DNA of 12,146 nt. Origin: Flavobacteriaceae bacterium UBA3078. Its GTDB lineage: Bacteria; Bacteroidota; Bacteroidia; Flavobacteriales; Flavobacteriaceae. The DNA is taken from positions 1 through 12,146 of the forward strand of contig DFBO01000148.1 in the NCBI GenBank assembly GCA_002366675.1. Direction: 5' to 3'. Made by a program: the position numbers and the translations under genes. This document shows, one piece after another, positions 6,628 through 12,146 of the stretch. Position 1 is the stretch's first letter; every line of letters starts with the position of its first letter. The notes beneath the pieces were generated by a model. That model was given only the letters and a program-made list of their open reading frames with translations, was not told the origin of the DNA and searched no databases.

Positions 6628-6654
6628 TCCTTCCGAAGCTTTAGCGAAGGAGGA
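6628..6654. repeat. Palindromic repeat just upstream of priA
   Basis: TCCTTC (6628-6633) and GAAGGA (6646-6651) form the outer arms around CGAAGCTTTAGC, which contains a central AAGCTT palindrome. It is denser in G+C than its surroundings and ends 14 bp before the priA start. From memory, a CCTTCCGAAGC...GCGAAGG sequence recurs between genes in flavobacteria. It is unrelated in sequence to the repeat at 4173-4217. It contains AGGAGG (6648-6653), but that is 15 nt from the start codon and so too far for a normal ribosome binding site. Confidence 0.5.
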
Positions 6655-6668
6655 AACACTAAACACCA

Positions 6669-9119
6669 TTGCACTATATAGACGTCATACTTCCTATTCC
6701 TTTGCCTAAGCAATTTACCTACGGTATTTCAGAGGCAGAGGCTGGTTTTTTAAAACCAGGAATGAGAGTGTCTGTACCATTTGGAAAATCTAAAATTTAC
6801 ACAGCTTTAGTATTTAGTATTCATACGAATAAACCATTGGTTTATGACGCAAAAGATATTCATCAAATATTGGATGAAATACCTATAGTAACTCAAAATC
6901 AGTTAATCCATTGGCAATGGATTTCTGATTATTACATGTGCACTTTAGGAGATGTCATGAGAGCTGCTCTGCCAAGTGCTTTTATACTTGAAAGTGAAAC
7001 GATAATAAGTAGAAATACAGCGACAATAATTTCAGATTTAGACTTGAAAGACGATGAGTTTTTAATCTACGAAGCGTTGCAACATCAATCTTCACTTAAG
7101 ATACAAGATGTTATAAGTATTTTAGATAATAAAAGTGTCTTACCAGTTATTAAACGATTAATAGAAAAGGAAGTCGTTACAGTTGAAGAAGAAATTTACG
7201 AAAAATACAAACCGAAATTAGTTCGCTATGTTAAGTTGCATACTAATTTTTCAACACAAACGAAACTACAAGAGTTGTTAGATGATTTAAGTCGAGCGCC
7301 TAAACAAAGAGAAGTTGTTATGACACTTTTCTCGATTTCTGCACAAACAAAAAAGCCCATAAAAGCCTCTGAACTTATTGATAGGAGCCAGGCATCTTCA
7401 GCTATTGTAAAGACTTTAATTGATAAAAATGTACTGGAAGAATATTTTATGCAAACAGATAGAATTCAATATTCTGGTGAAGAGAATAATCCATTAAAGC
7501 AGTTAAATGAGGCTCAAAAAACAGCCTGTCAGGAAATTAAATCTTCGTTTGAGACACACAGTATTACTTTGTTGCATGGTGTGACCTCTTCAGGAAAAAC
7601 AGAAATCTATGTCAAACTGATTGATGAAGTTATAAAGAATAACAAACAGGTGCTTTATTTGGTTCCTGAGATAGCATTGACAACGCAATTAGTAACCAGG
7701 TTACAAGATTATTTTGGAGAAAAAATTGCAGTTTTTCATTCTAAGTATTCATCACAAGAACGTGTTGAGGTTTGGAATCAGGTTTTAAATAATTCACATA
7801 AAGCTCAAATAGTTTTAGGAGCTCGTTCATCTGTATTATTACCATTTCATGATTTAGGTTTAATTATTGTTGATGAAGAGCATGAATCTTCATACAAACA
7901 ATTTGATCCTGCACCAAGATATCATGCTAGAGATACAGCTATAGTATTAGCTAATTTATTTAAATGTGAAACCTTATTAGGTTCTGCAACACCTAGTTTA
8001 GAAAGTTACTACAATACTAAGCAGAATAAATATGGTTTGGTAGAATTGCATACTCGTTTTAATAACGTATTAATGCCAGATATAGAATTGGTAGACATAA
8101 AGGACAAACATAAGCGTAAGCGCATGACAGGACATTTTAGCGACACCTTGATTGAAGAAATGGAAGCTACTTTAAAAGATGGACACCAGGTTATCCTATT
8201 TCAAAATAGGAGAGGGTTTTCGCCAATTATTGAGTGTAATACATGTGGTCATGCGCCACAATGTCCAAATTGTGATGTTAGTTTAACTTATCATCAATAT
8301 AAAGATCAGTTAAGGTGTCATTATTGTGGTTATCATTCTGTCATGATTAAATCTTGTGAAGCTTGTGGTAGTGTGGATTTAGATAATAAAGGGTTTGGAA
8401 CAGAACAGGTAGAAGAAGAAGTAAAAGAGCTATTTCCAGATTATAAAGTGGCTAGAATGGATTTGGATACAACCAGAGGGAAATATGGTTACGAAAAAAT
8501 AATTACTTCATTCGAGCAAAAAGAAGTTGATGTACTAATTGGTACCCAAATGGTAACAAAAGGATTAGATTTTAGGCATGTAAAACTAGTTGGTATTATG
8601 AATGCTGATAATATGCTTAATTTTCCCGACTTTAGAGCACATGAGCGTAGTTTCCAACTCATGCTTCAAGTTTCTGGTAGAGCCGGAAGGACTAAAGAAC
8701 GAGGCAAAGTGCTAATTCAAACCTATAATCCATTTCATAAAATCTTGCAGCAAGTATCAATGAATGCATATCTAGAGATGTATCAGGAACAAATGGACGA
8801 TCGTTTAAATTTTAAGTATCCACCCAATTATAGGCTAATAAAAATAACATTGAAACACAGAGATTATAATAAAGTAAATTTCGGAGCAGATTGGTATGCT
8901 AAATCATTAAGAATGGTTTTTAAGTCTAATGTGTTAGGTCCAGAGTTTCCTCCAGTTTCAAGAATAAGAAATCAATTTATTAAACATATTATAGTTAAAA
9001 TACCGCCTAAACAATCTATTTCTAAAACGAAAAAAGCTATTATTAAAATTAATAATAGCTTCCTCAATGTAAAAGATTTTAGGGCTGTAAGAGTAATCTT
9101 AAATGTTGATGCTTATTAA
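6669..9119 (+). CDS. priA: Primosomal protein N' (replication restart helicase PriA), TTG start
   Basis: PriA is a 3'-to-5' superfamily 2 DNA helicase that recognises stalled forks and D-loops and starts reloading of the replicative helicase. The protein is 816 aa. Its N-terminal 3'-end-binding domain opens HYIDVILPIPLPKQFTYGI. The helicase core has Walker A GVTSSGKT (304-311), Walker B DEEH (402-405), a zinc-binding insert with eight cysteines (523, 526, 532, 535, 550, 553, 563, 566), and GTQMVTKGLDF then QVSGRAGR in lobe 2. A TTG start is needed: a stop codon (TAA 6660-6662) lies two codons upstream, there is no ATG before M32, and starting at M32 would remove the conserved first strand. 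A palindromic repeat lies 14 bp upstream. The gene ends in a 4-bp convergent overlap with the LytTR regulator gene. Confidence 0.96.
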   Translation: MHYIDVILPIPLPKQFTYGISEAEAGFLKPGMRVSVPFGKSKIYTALVFSIHTNKPLVYDAKDIHQILDEIPIVTQNQLIHWQWISDYYMCTLGDVMRAALPSAFILESETIISRNTATIISDLDLKDDEFLIYEALQHQSSLKIQDVISILDNKSVLPVIKRLIEKEVVTVEEEIYEKYKPKLVRYVKLHTNFSTQTKLQELLDDLSRAPKQREVVMTLFSISAQTKKPIKASELIDRSQASSAIVKTLIDKNVLEEYFMQTDRIQYSGEENNPLKQLNEAQKTACQEIKSSFETHSITLLHGVTSSGKTEIYVKLIDEVIKNNKQVLYLVPEIALTTQLVTRLQDYFGEKIAVFHSKYSSQERVEVWNQVLNNSHKAQIVLGARSSVLLPFHDLGLIIVDEEHESSYKQFDPAPRYHARDTAIVLANLFKCETLLGSATPSLESYYNTKQNKYGLVELHTRFNNVLMPDIELVDIKDKHKRKRMTGHFSDTLIEEMEATLKDGHQVILFQNRRGFSPIIECNTCGHAPQCPNCDVSLTYHQYKDQLRCHYCGYHSVMIKSCEACGSVDLDNKGFGTEQVEEEVKELFPDYKVARMDLDTTRGKYGYEKIITSFEQKEVDVLIGTQMVTKGLDFRHVKLVGIMNADNMLNFPDFRAHERSFQLMLQVSGRAGRTKERGKVLIQTYNPFHKILQQVSMNAYLEMYQEQMDDRLNFKYPPNYRLIKITLKHRDYNKVNFGADWYAKSLRMVFKSNVLGPEFPPVSRIRNQFIKHIIVKIPPKQSISKTKKAIIKINNSFLNVKDFRAVRVILNVDAY

Positions 9120-9817
9120 GTAACATTGTTATTTAATGCATCAACAAGTTGGGTCTTTTTATTTCTACTTAAAGGAATTTCGTAAGCGCCAACTTCAACA
9201 TTCTTACTGTTAAATCTATCAATTTTATCTAGATTAACAATATAGGATTTATGAATCCTTAAAAATTTACCTTCTGGCAATTCAGCTTCAAAAGCTTTCA
9301 TTGTTGAAAGTACCACAAGACTAGTTTCTTCAGTTACTAGTTTTACGTAGTCTCCAAGAGCTTCAATCCATTTAATATCTTTAATATAGACTTTACGTTT
9401 TTTCAGGTTACTTTTCACAAAAATGTGTTCGCCTTCAGTTTCGTTAAAATCTAGTTTTAATTTGTGTTGTTCAACAGCTTTATCGACAGCTGTATTAAAA
9501 CGTTCTTTAGTTATAGGTTTATGCAAATAATCGGTCGCATCATAATTAAATGCTTTGAAAGCATATTCAGTTTTTCCAGTAACAAAGATAATTTGGGGTT
9601 TGTTGTTTAGTACGTCTAAAAGTTCAAATCCGTTTAATACAGGCATTTCAATATCTAAAAATATTAAATCTACCTTATGTGTATTAAGACCGTTTTTTGT
9701 TTCTAGGGCACTGTTGTATTCAGCAATTAGGTTAAGAGAAGGGTGATTTTCAATTAACTTAACAATTGAGAGACGTTGAATCGCTGAGTCGTCAACTACT
9801 ACACAGTTTAAAGTCAT
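9116..9817 (-). CDS. LytTR-family response regulator (orphan)
   Basis: A 233-aa cytoplasmic two-component regulator. The receiver domain (1-120) has the acidic pair D9-D10, the phosphate-accepting D55 in FLDIEMP, T80 in FVTGKTEYAFKAF, and K100 in YLHKP, so it should be able to accept phosphate. The C-terminal LytTR DNA-binding domain (about 131-229) shows FVKSNLKKRKVYIKDIKWIE, FLRIHKSYIVNLDKI and IPLSRNKK. No histidine kinase lies next to it; usual partners are LytS-type or HisKA-like sensors encoded elsewhere. It is divergent from rpsF, and its stop codon overlaps that of priA by 4 bp with no room for a terminator between them. A promoter-like site lies at 9850-9880, and a 10-bp tandem repeat upstream of that could be its own binding site. 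Confidence 0.93.
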   Translation of the reverse strand: MTLNCVVVDDSAIQRLSIVKLIENHPSLNLIAEYNSALETKNGLNTHKVDLIFLDIEMPVLNGFELLDVLNNKPQIIFVTGKTEYAFKAFNYDATDYLHKPITKERFNTAVDKAVEQHKLKLDFNETEGEHIFVKSNLKKRKVYIKDIKWIEALGDYVKLVTEETSLVVLSTMKAFEAELPEGKFLRIHKSYIVNLDKIDRFNSKNVEVGAYEIPLSRNKKTQLVDALNNNVT

Positions 9818-9849
9818 AACATTATAATTTATTTAGGTTAAGATATCGA

Positions 9850-9880
9850 CAATAGTACAAAAAATTCGGTTAAAAACCAA
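9850..9880 (-). promoter_or_regulatory. Promoter-like site for the LytTR regulator gene
   Basis: Read on the minus strand: TTG (9880-9878), a 20-bp spacer, then TACTATTG (9857-9850), one mismatch from TAnnTTTG. The start would be near 9843, leaving a leader of about 26 nt. The geometry is the same as for the rpsF promoter facing the other way. Confidence 0.5.
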
Positions 9881-9901
9881 AAAACATCGGCAAAAGGTTT
9901 G

Positions 9902-9921
9902 TTTTAACATATTTTAACATA
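9902..9921. repeat. Perfect 10-bp tandem repeat between divergent promoters
   Basis: TTTTAACATA occurs twice with no gap (9902-9911 and 9912-9921), one helical turn apart, roughly 20 bp upstream of the regulator's -33 box and about 44 bp upstream of the rpsF -33 box. LytTR-domain proteins bind paired short direct repeats with a GTT core. Read on the minus strand each unit is TATGTTAAAA, which has that core, but LytTR sites usually have a longer centre-to-centre distance than 10 bp. Confidence 0.55.
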
Positions 9922-9964
9922 TAAATTTAGTGCTAGTTTAGGGCAAAATATTGTATAGTTTATG

Positions 9965-9995
9965 TTGTAATATATAAATAATATTCCTATTTTTG
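9965..9995 (+). promoter_or_regulatory. Promoter of the rpsF-rpsR-rplI operon
   Basis: TTG at 9965-9967, a 20-bp spacer and a perfect -7 box TATTTTTG at 9988-9995 make the best Bacteroidetes promoter match in the window. Transcription would start near 10001-10003, giving a leader of about 25 nt with no room for a long regulatory structure. Confidence 0.7.
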
Positions 9996-10027
9996 CACCC
10001 AATTTTTAACAATAAAATATATTTAAT

Positions 10028-10366
10028 ATGAATCATTACGAAACTGTTTTCATCTTGAATCCCGTTTTATCTGAAACTCAGATAAAGGAAACAGTACAGA
10101 AATACGAAGATTTTCTTGTTTCTAAAGGAGCAAAGATGGTAGCAAAAGAAGATTGGGGACTAAAAAAATTAGCTTACCCTATTCAAAACAAAAAAAGTGG
10201 GTTTTACCACTTATTTGAGTATCAAGTAGATGGAGAGGTAATCAATCCATTAGAAGTAGAGTTTAGACGTGACGAGCGTTTTATGCGTTACTTAACTGTT
10301 ACTTTAGATAAACATGCTATATCTTGGGCAGAGAGAAGAAGAGAAAAACTTAAACAAAAAGCGTAA
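10028..10366 (+). CDS. rpsF: 30S ribosomal protein S6
   Basis: S6 sits on the platform of the small subunit and binds as a pair with S18 to the central domain of 16S rRNA. The 112-aa sequence opens MNHYETVFILNP, then has LVSKGAKMVAKEDWGLKKLAYPIQNKKSGFY and the RRDERFMRYLTV block, all typical of S6; the basic tail (ERRREKLKQKA) is short. It is the first gene of a three-gene operon, with rpsR starting 2 bp after its stop. As in other Bacteroidetes, no ssb or priB lies between rpsF and rpsR, unlike in many Firmicutes and Proteobacteria. Confidence 0.97.
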   Translation: MNHYETVFILNPVLSETQIKETVQKYEDFLVSKGAKMVAKEDWGLKKLAYPIQNKKSGFYHLFEYQVDGEVINPLEVEFRRDERFMRYLTVTLDKHAISWAERRREKLKQKA

Positions 10367-10368
10367 TT

Positions 10369-10665
10369 ATGTCATCTATAGAACAACAAGCAAAAGGAAA
10401 AAAGGACGGAGAAATTAGATATTTAACGCCTTTAAATATAGAAACGAACAAGAATAAAAAGTACTGTCGTTTCAAAAAATCTGGAATCAAGTATGTAGAT
10501 TATAAAGATGCAGACTGGTTATTAGGTTTTGTAAATGAACAAGGTAAAATTTTACCAAGACGTTTAACAGGAACTTCTTTAAAATACCAAAGAAAAGTAT
10601 CTGTTGCTGTAAAGAGAGCACGTCATTTAGCATTAATGCCTTATGTGGCCGATTTATTAAAATAA
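10369..10665 (+). CDS. rpsR: 30S ribosomal protein S18
   Basis: S18 is a small basic protein of the 30S platform that binds 16S rRNA together with S6. The 98-aa sequence has a polar, lysine-rich N-terminal extension of about 20 residues, then the conserved core: KKYCRFKKSGIKYVDYKD, LLGFVNEQGKILPRRLTGTS, and YQRKVSVAVKRARHLALMPYV. Only one cysteine is present, so it is not a multi-cysteine zinc-ribbon form. It lies 2 bp after rpsF and 13 bp before rplI. Confidence 0.97.
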   Translation: MSSIEQQAKGKKDGEIRYLTPLNIETNKNKKYCRFKKSGIKYVDYKDADWLLGFVNEQGKILPRRLTGTSLKYQRKVSVAVKRARHLALMPYVADLLK

Positions 10666-10678
10666 AATACTCATAACA

Positions 10679-11140
10679 ATGGAACTTATATTAAAACAAG
10701 ACGTTGAAAACTTAGGATTTAAAGACGATGTTGTAACGGTTAAGAACGGTTATGGTAGAAACTTTTTAATTCCACAAAAGCAAGCTATTTTAGCTACTGT
10801 ATCTGCAAAAAAGGTATTAGCTGAAAATTTAAAGCAACGTGCTTATAAAGAAAAGAAAATAATTGAAGATGCTAATAAAATGGCAGAAGCAATTAAAGGA
10901 CTAGAAATTAAAATACCAGCAAAAGCTACTGAAGGTGCTTCAGCTGGAGATAAATTGTTTGGCTCTATTACTAAAGCAGGCTTAGTTGATGCTTTTGAAA
11001 AAGCAGGTCATACAGTAGATAAAAAATTCATCAACATTATTGGTGGTAATATTAAACGTTTAGGAAAGTATAATGCTGTTATACGTTTACATAGAGAAGT
11101 TACTTTCGAATTACCTTTCGAAGTTATTGCTCAAGCCTAA
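10679..11140 (+). CDS. rplI: 50S ribosomal protein L9
   Basis: L9 binds 23S rRNA near the base of the L1 stalk and extends away from the ribosome; it helps keep the reading frame. The 153-aa protein is of usual length. The N-terminal rRNA-binding domain is clear (MELILKQDVENLGFKDDVV then VKNGYGRNFLIPQKQA), followed by the long connecting helix (LAENLKQRAYKEKKIIEDANKMAE shape, about 47-73) and the C-terminal domain (KLFGSITKAGLVDAF and a final VTFELPFEVIAQA). It is the last gene of the operon and is followed after 22 bp by a strong intrinsic terminator. Confidence 0.97.
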   Translation: MELILKQDVENLGFKDDVVTVKNGYGRNFLIPQKQAILATVSAKKVLAENLKQRAYKEKKIIEDANKMAEAIKGLEIKIPAKATEGASAGDKLFGSITKAGLVDAFEKAGHTVDKKFINIIGGNIKRLGKYNAVIRLHREVTFELPFEVIAQA

Positions 11141-11162
11141 TAAGGTTGATTAACATATTTTA

Positions 11163-11190
11163 AGCCTCAACATTGTTGGGGCTTTTTTTT
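11163..11190 (+). terminator. Rho-independent terminator of the rpsF-rpsR-rplI operon
   Basis: AGCCTCAAC (11163-11171) pairs with GTTGGGGCT (11175-11183) through nine base pairs, one a G-T wobble, around a 3-nt loop (ATT). It is followed by a run of T beginning at 11183 and a second T-run at 11194-11200. It is the strongest terminator in the window and ends just 13 bp before the next start codon. Confidence 0.92.
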
Positions 11191-11203
11191 TAATTTTTTT
11201 AGC

Positions 11204-11671
11204 ATGAAGTACGCCAGATTAACAAAAGAACAATTTGAAGAATTACATAAGGAGTTTATAAACTTTCTTGCATCGCAAACCATTACTGCTACAGAATGGG
11301 AAGAAATTAAAGTGGATAAGCCTGACGTTGCTGAACAAGAATTAGATGTGTTTAGCGATTTGGTTTGGGAAGGTGTCTTGTCTAAAGTTGAATATTTAGA
11401 GCATGTTTCTCCTCAACAAATTCATTTATTTAACTTAAATGAAGAGAACATGCACTTAATAGCCATTAAAATAAAAAACCCAATAGATTTAACAACTACA
11501 GATGGTTTTAATTGGTTGCGTGAAAACTTAATGGATGATGATGTGGAATTTTCGCAAGCCAGAAAAGACTACACTAGCGATAAAAATGCAGATAAATTTA
11601 AGTTAATTCAGCAAGGTAGCGTTATTACTAAAGGTAATTTGTTTTCTTATTTCGATAAGTTAATTAATTAA
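11204..11671 (+). CDS. DUF6495-like conserved flavobacterial protein
   Basis: A 155-aa cytoplasmic protein of unknown function; no signal peptide or membrane segment is visible. It is acidic, opens MKYARLTKEQFEELHKEFINFLA, and carries AEQELDVFSDLVWEGVLSKVEYLEH and a C-terminal FKLIQQGSVITKGNLF block. I recall these as the pattern of a short protein family confined to Bacteroidetes (DUF6495), but I cannot check this. The start codon is only 13 nt after the rplI terminator T-run, leaving no space for a separate promoter downstream of the terminator. It is therefore expressed either by terminator read-through or from a promoter inside or before the terminator. A hairpin of 8-bp arms begins 4 bp after its stop. 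Confidence 0.8.
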   Translation: MKYARLTKEQFEELHKEFINFLASQTITATEWEEIKVDKPDVAEQELDVFSDLVWEGVLSKVEYLEHVSPQQIHLFNLNEENMHLIAIKIKNPIDLTTTDGFNWLRENLMDDDVEFSQARKDYTSDKNADKFKLIQQGSVITKGNLFSYFDKLIN

Positions 11672-11674
11672 TGC

Positions 11675-11694
11675 ATTCTTGCAAAAGCAAGAAT
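11675..11694. repeat. Perfect 8-bp hairpin after the DUF6495-like gene
   Basis: ATTCTTGC (11675-11682) and GCAAGAAT (11687-11694) are exact complements around AAAA. It begins 4 bp after the stop codon. The following CTTATCTATT is only a weak T-tail, so it might act as a modest terminator or block exonucleases at the mRNA 3' end. It resembles ATTCCTGC-AAAA-GCAGGAAT-type intergenic palindromes I recall from flavobacteria. Confidence 0.6.
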
Positions 11695-11755
11695 CTTATC
11701 TATTAAAACGACGAATTTTTCTATTAGAAAACTCCAGTAGACGCGTTTAATTCTT

Positions 11756-11763
11756 TATTTTTG
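11756..11763 (+). promoter_or_regulatory. Possible -7 promoter box for hisS
   Basis: TATTTTTG is an exact TAnnTTTG match, but no TTG stands at the expected -33 distance. If used, the transcript would start near 11770 with a 45-nt leader holding the hairpin at 11791-11811. Confidence 0.35.
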
Positions 11764-11790
11764 TTAAAGATTTAGTATAATTTTAAAGAG

Positions 11791-11811
11791 ATTTCCACTT
11801 TCGTGGGAAAT
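11791..11811 (+). promoter_or_regulatory. Hairpin directly before the hisS start codon
   Basis: ATTTCCAC (11791-11798) pairs with GTGGGAAAT (11803-11811) with one bulged G and a TTTC loop. Only 3 nt separate it from the ATG, so in mRNA it would sit in the ribosome footprint and could limit translation. No T-box features (specifier loop, conserved T-box sequence) are visible. Confidence 0.45.
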
Positions 11812-11814
11812 ATT

Positions 11815-12146
11815 ATGGCACAAAAACCAGGCATTCCTAAAGGAACAAGAGATTTTACTCCAGAACAAGTAGCAAAACGCAATTACATATTTAATACCAT
11901 TCAAACCCAATTTGAATTGTATGGCTTTCAGCCTATAGAAACGCCAAGCTTTGAAAACTCTGATACTTTAATGGGAAAATATGGAGATGAAGGCGATAGA
12001 CTGATCTTTAAAATTCTGAATTCTGGAGATTATTTTAAAAAAGTTGATGATAAACTTTATTCCACAAAAGATTCTAATGCCATTACTTCTAAAATCTCTG
12101 AAAAAGCACTTCGCTACGACTTAACAGTGCCATTTGCACGATATGT
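11815..12146 (+). CDS. hisS: Histidyl-tRNA synthetase, N-terminal part (cut by window end)
   Basis: This class II aminoacyl-tRNA synthetase charges tRNA-His with histidine in the cytoplasm. Only the first 110 codons are in the window; the frame is open to the edge, so this is a window cut, not a broken gene. The opening MAQKPGIPKGTRDFTPEQ has the family's PKGTRDF signature (8-14). It is followed by the motif 1 helix and strand (IQTQFELYGFQPIETPSFEN), a GDEGDRLIFKI segment, and RYDLTVPFARYV with the conserved R-x-D-x-T of the active site. The slightly long insert between motif 1 and RYDLT (DYFKKVDDKLYST and on) agrees with my recollection of Bacteroidetes HisS. A -7-like box and a start-proximal hairpin lie upstream. 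Confidence 0.95.
   Translation, partial: MAQKPGIPKGTRDFTPEQVAKRNYIFNTIQTQFELYGFQPIETPSFENSDTLMGKYGDEGDRLIFKILNSGDYFKKVDDKLYSTKDSNAITSKISEKALRYDLTVPFARY

Noticed and set aside
6648..6653. AGGAGG as a Shine-Dalgarno site for priA
   Set aside because: It is 15 nt from the start codon, is part of a palindromic repeat, and Bacteroidetes seldom rely on such sites.
9555..9746. Plus-strand frame of 63 codons inside the LytTR regulator
   Set aside because: Antisense to the conserved receiver domain, with no recognisable features.
11672..11814. T-box or other riboswitch before hisS
   Set aside because: The spacer is about 140 bp, without the conserved T-box sequence, specifier loop or antiterminator; only two small hairpins are present.
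1..12146. Defence island, prophage, CRISPR array or other novel multi-gene system
   Set aside because: Every intact gene of normal size matches a common core family, apart from a few conserved genes of unknown function; there are no spaced repeats, integrase or phage-like genes, or attachment sites.

Overview
The window looks like a chromosomal segment of a marine-type flavobacterium (family Flavobacteriaceae, phylum Bacteroidetes). The evidence is low G+C, no Shine-Dalgarno pattern before most starts, several sites matching the Bacteroidetes promoter form TTG-N16..20-TAnnTTTG, and flavobacterial families (DUF4421, DUF6495-like, short HPF, orphan LytTR regulator). All intact genes appear vertically inherited and mostly housekeeping. 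I found no phage, IS, plasmid, CRISPR, toxin-antitoxin or defence genes, and no convincing undescribed multi-gene system.

Left part (1-3260): a DUF4421 outer-membrane-type protein is followed after 10 bp by an AtoE-family short-chain fatty acid transporter. Next comes about 750 bp without a normal-sized gene. It holds a frameshifted, truncated relic that resembles the N-terminus of a long-chain acyl-CoA synthetase, a possible 53-codon membrane microprotein with its own promoter-like site, and a duplicated 12-mer ahead of the hibernation factor gene.

Middle (3260-9119): a monocistronic hibernation promoting factor (hpf) ends at a hairpin terminator. rlmH lies on the minus strand, divergent from a plus-strand run of nadC, a YihY-family membrane protein, a DUF2147 secreted protein and priA. 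A perfect 16-bp inverted repeat sits in the rlmH leader. A different palindromic repeat lies just ahead of priA, which must start at a TTG codon if its conserved N-terminus is kept.

Right part (9116-12146): an orphan LytTR response regulator on the minus strand converges on priA, with the two stop codons overlapping by 4 bp. It is divergent from the ribosomal protein operon rpsF-rpsR-rplI. The 210-bp divergent region has promoter-like sites for both sides and a perfect 10-bp tandem repeat between them. The operon ends at a strong intrinsic terminator, directly followed by a DUF6495-like gene. A palindrome and then the 5' end of hisS (cut by the window edge) close the segment.

The functional themes are translation and ribosome maintenance (hpf, rlmH, rpsF/rpsR/rplI, hisS), replication restart (priA), NAD synthesis (nadC) and fatty acid uptake (AtoE family plus the acyl-CoA synthetase relic). 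The most interesting signals are non-coding: several unrelated palindromes placed close to start or stop codons, and the tandem repeat beside the regulator.
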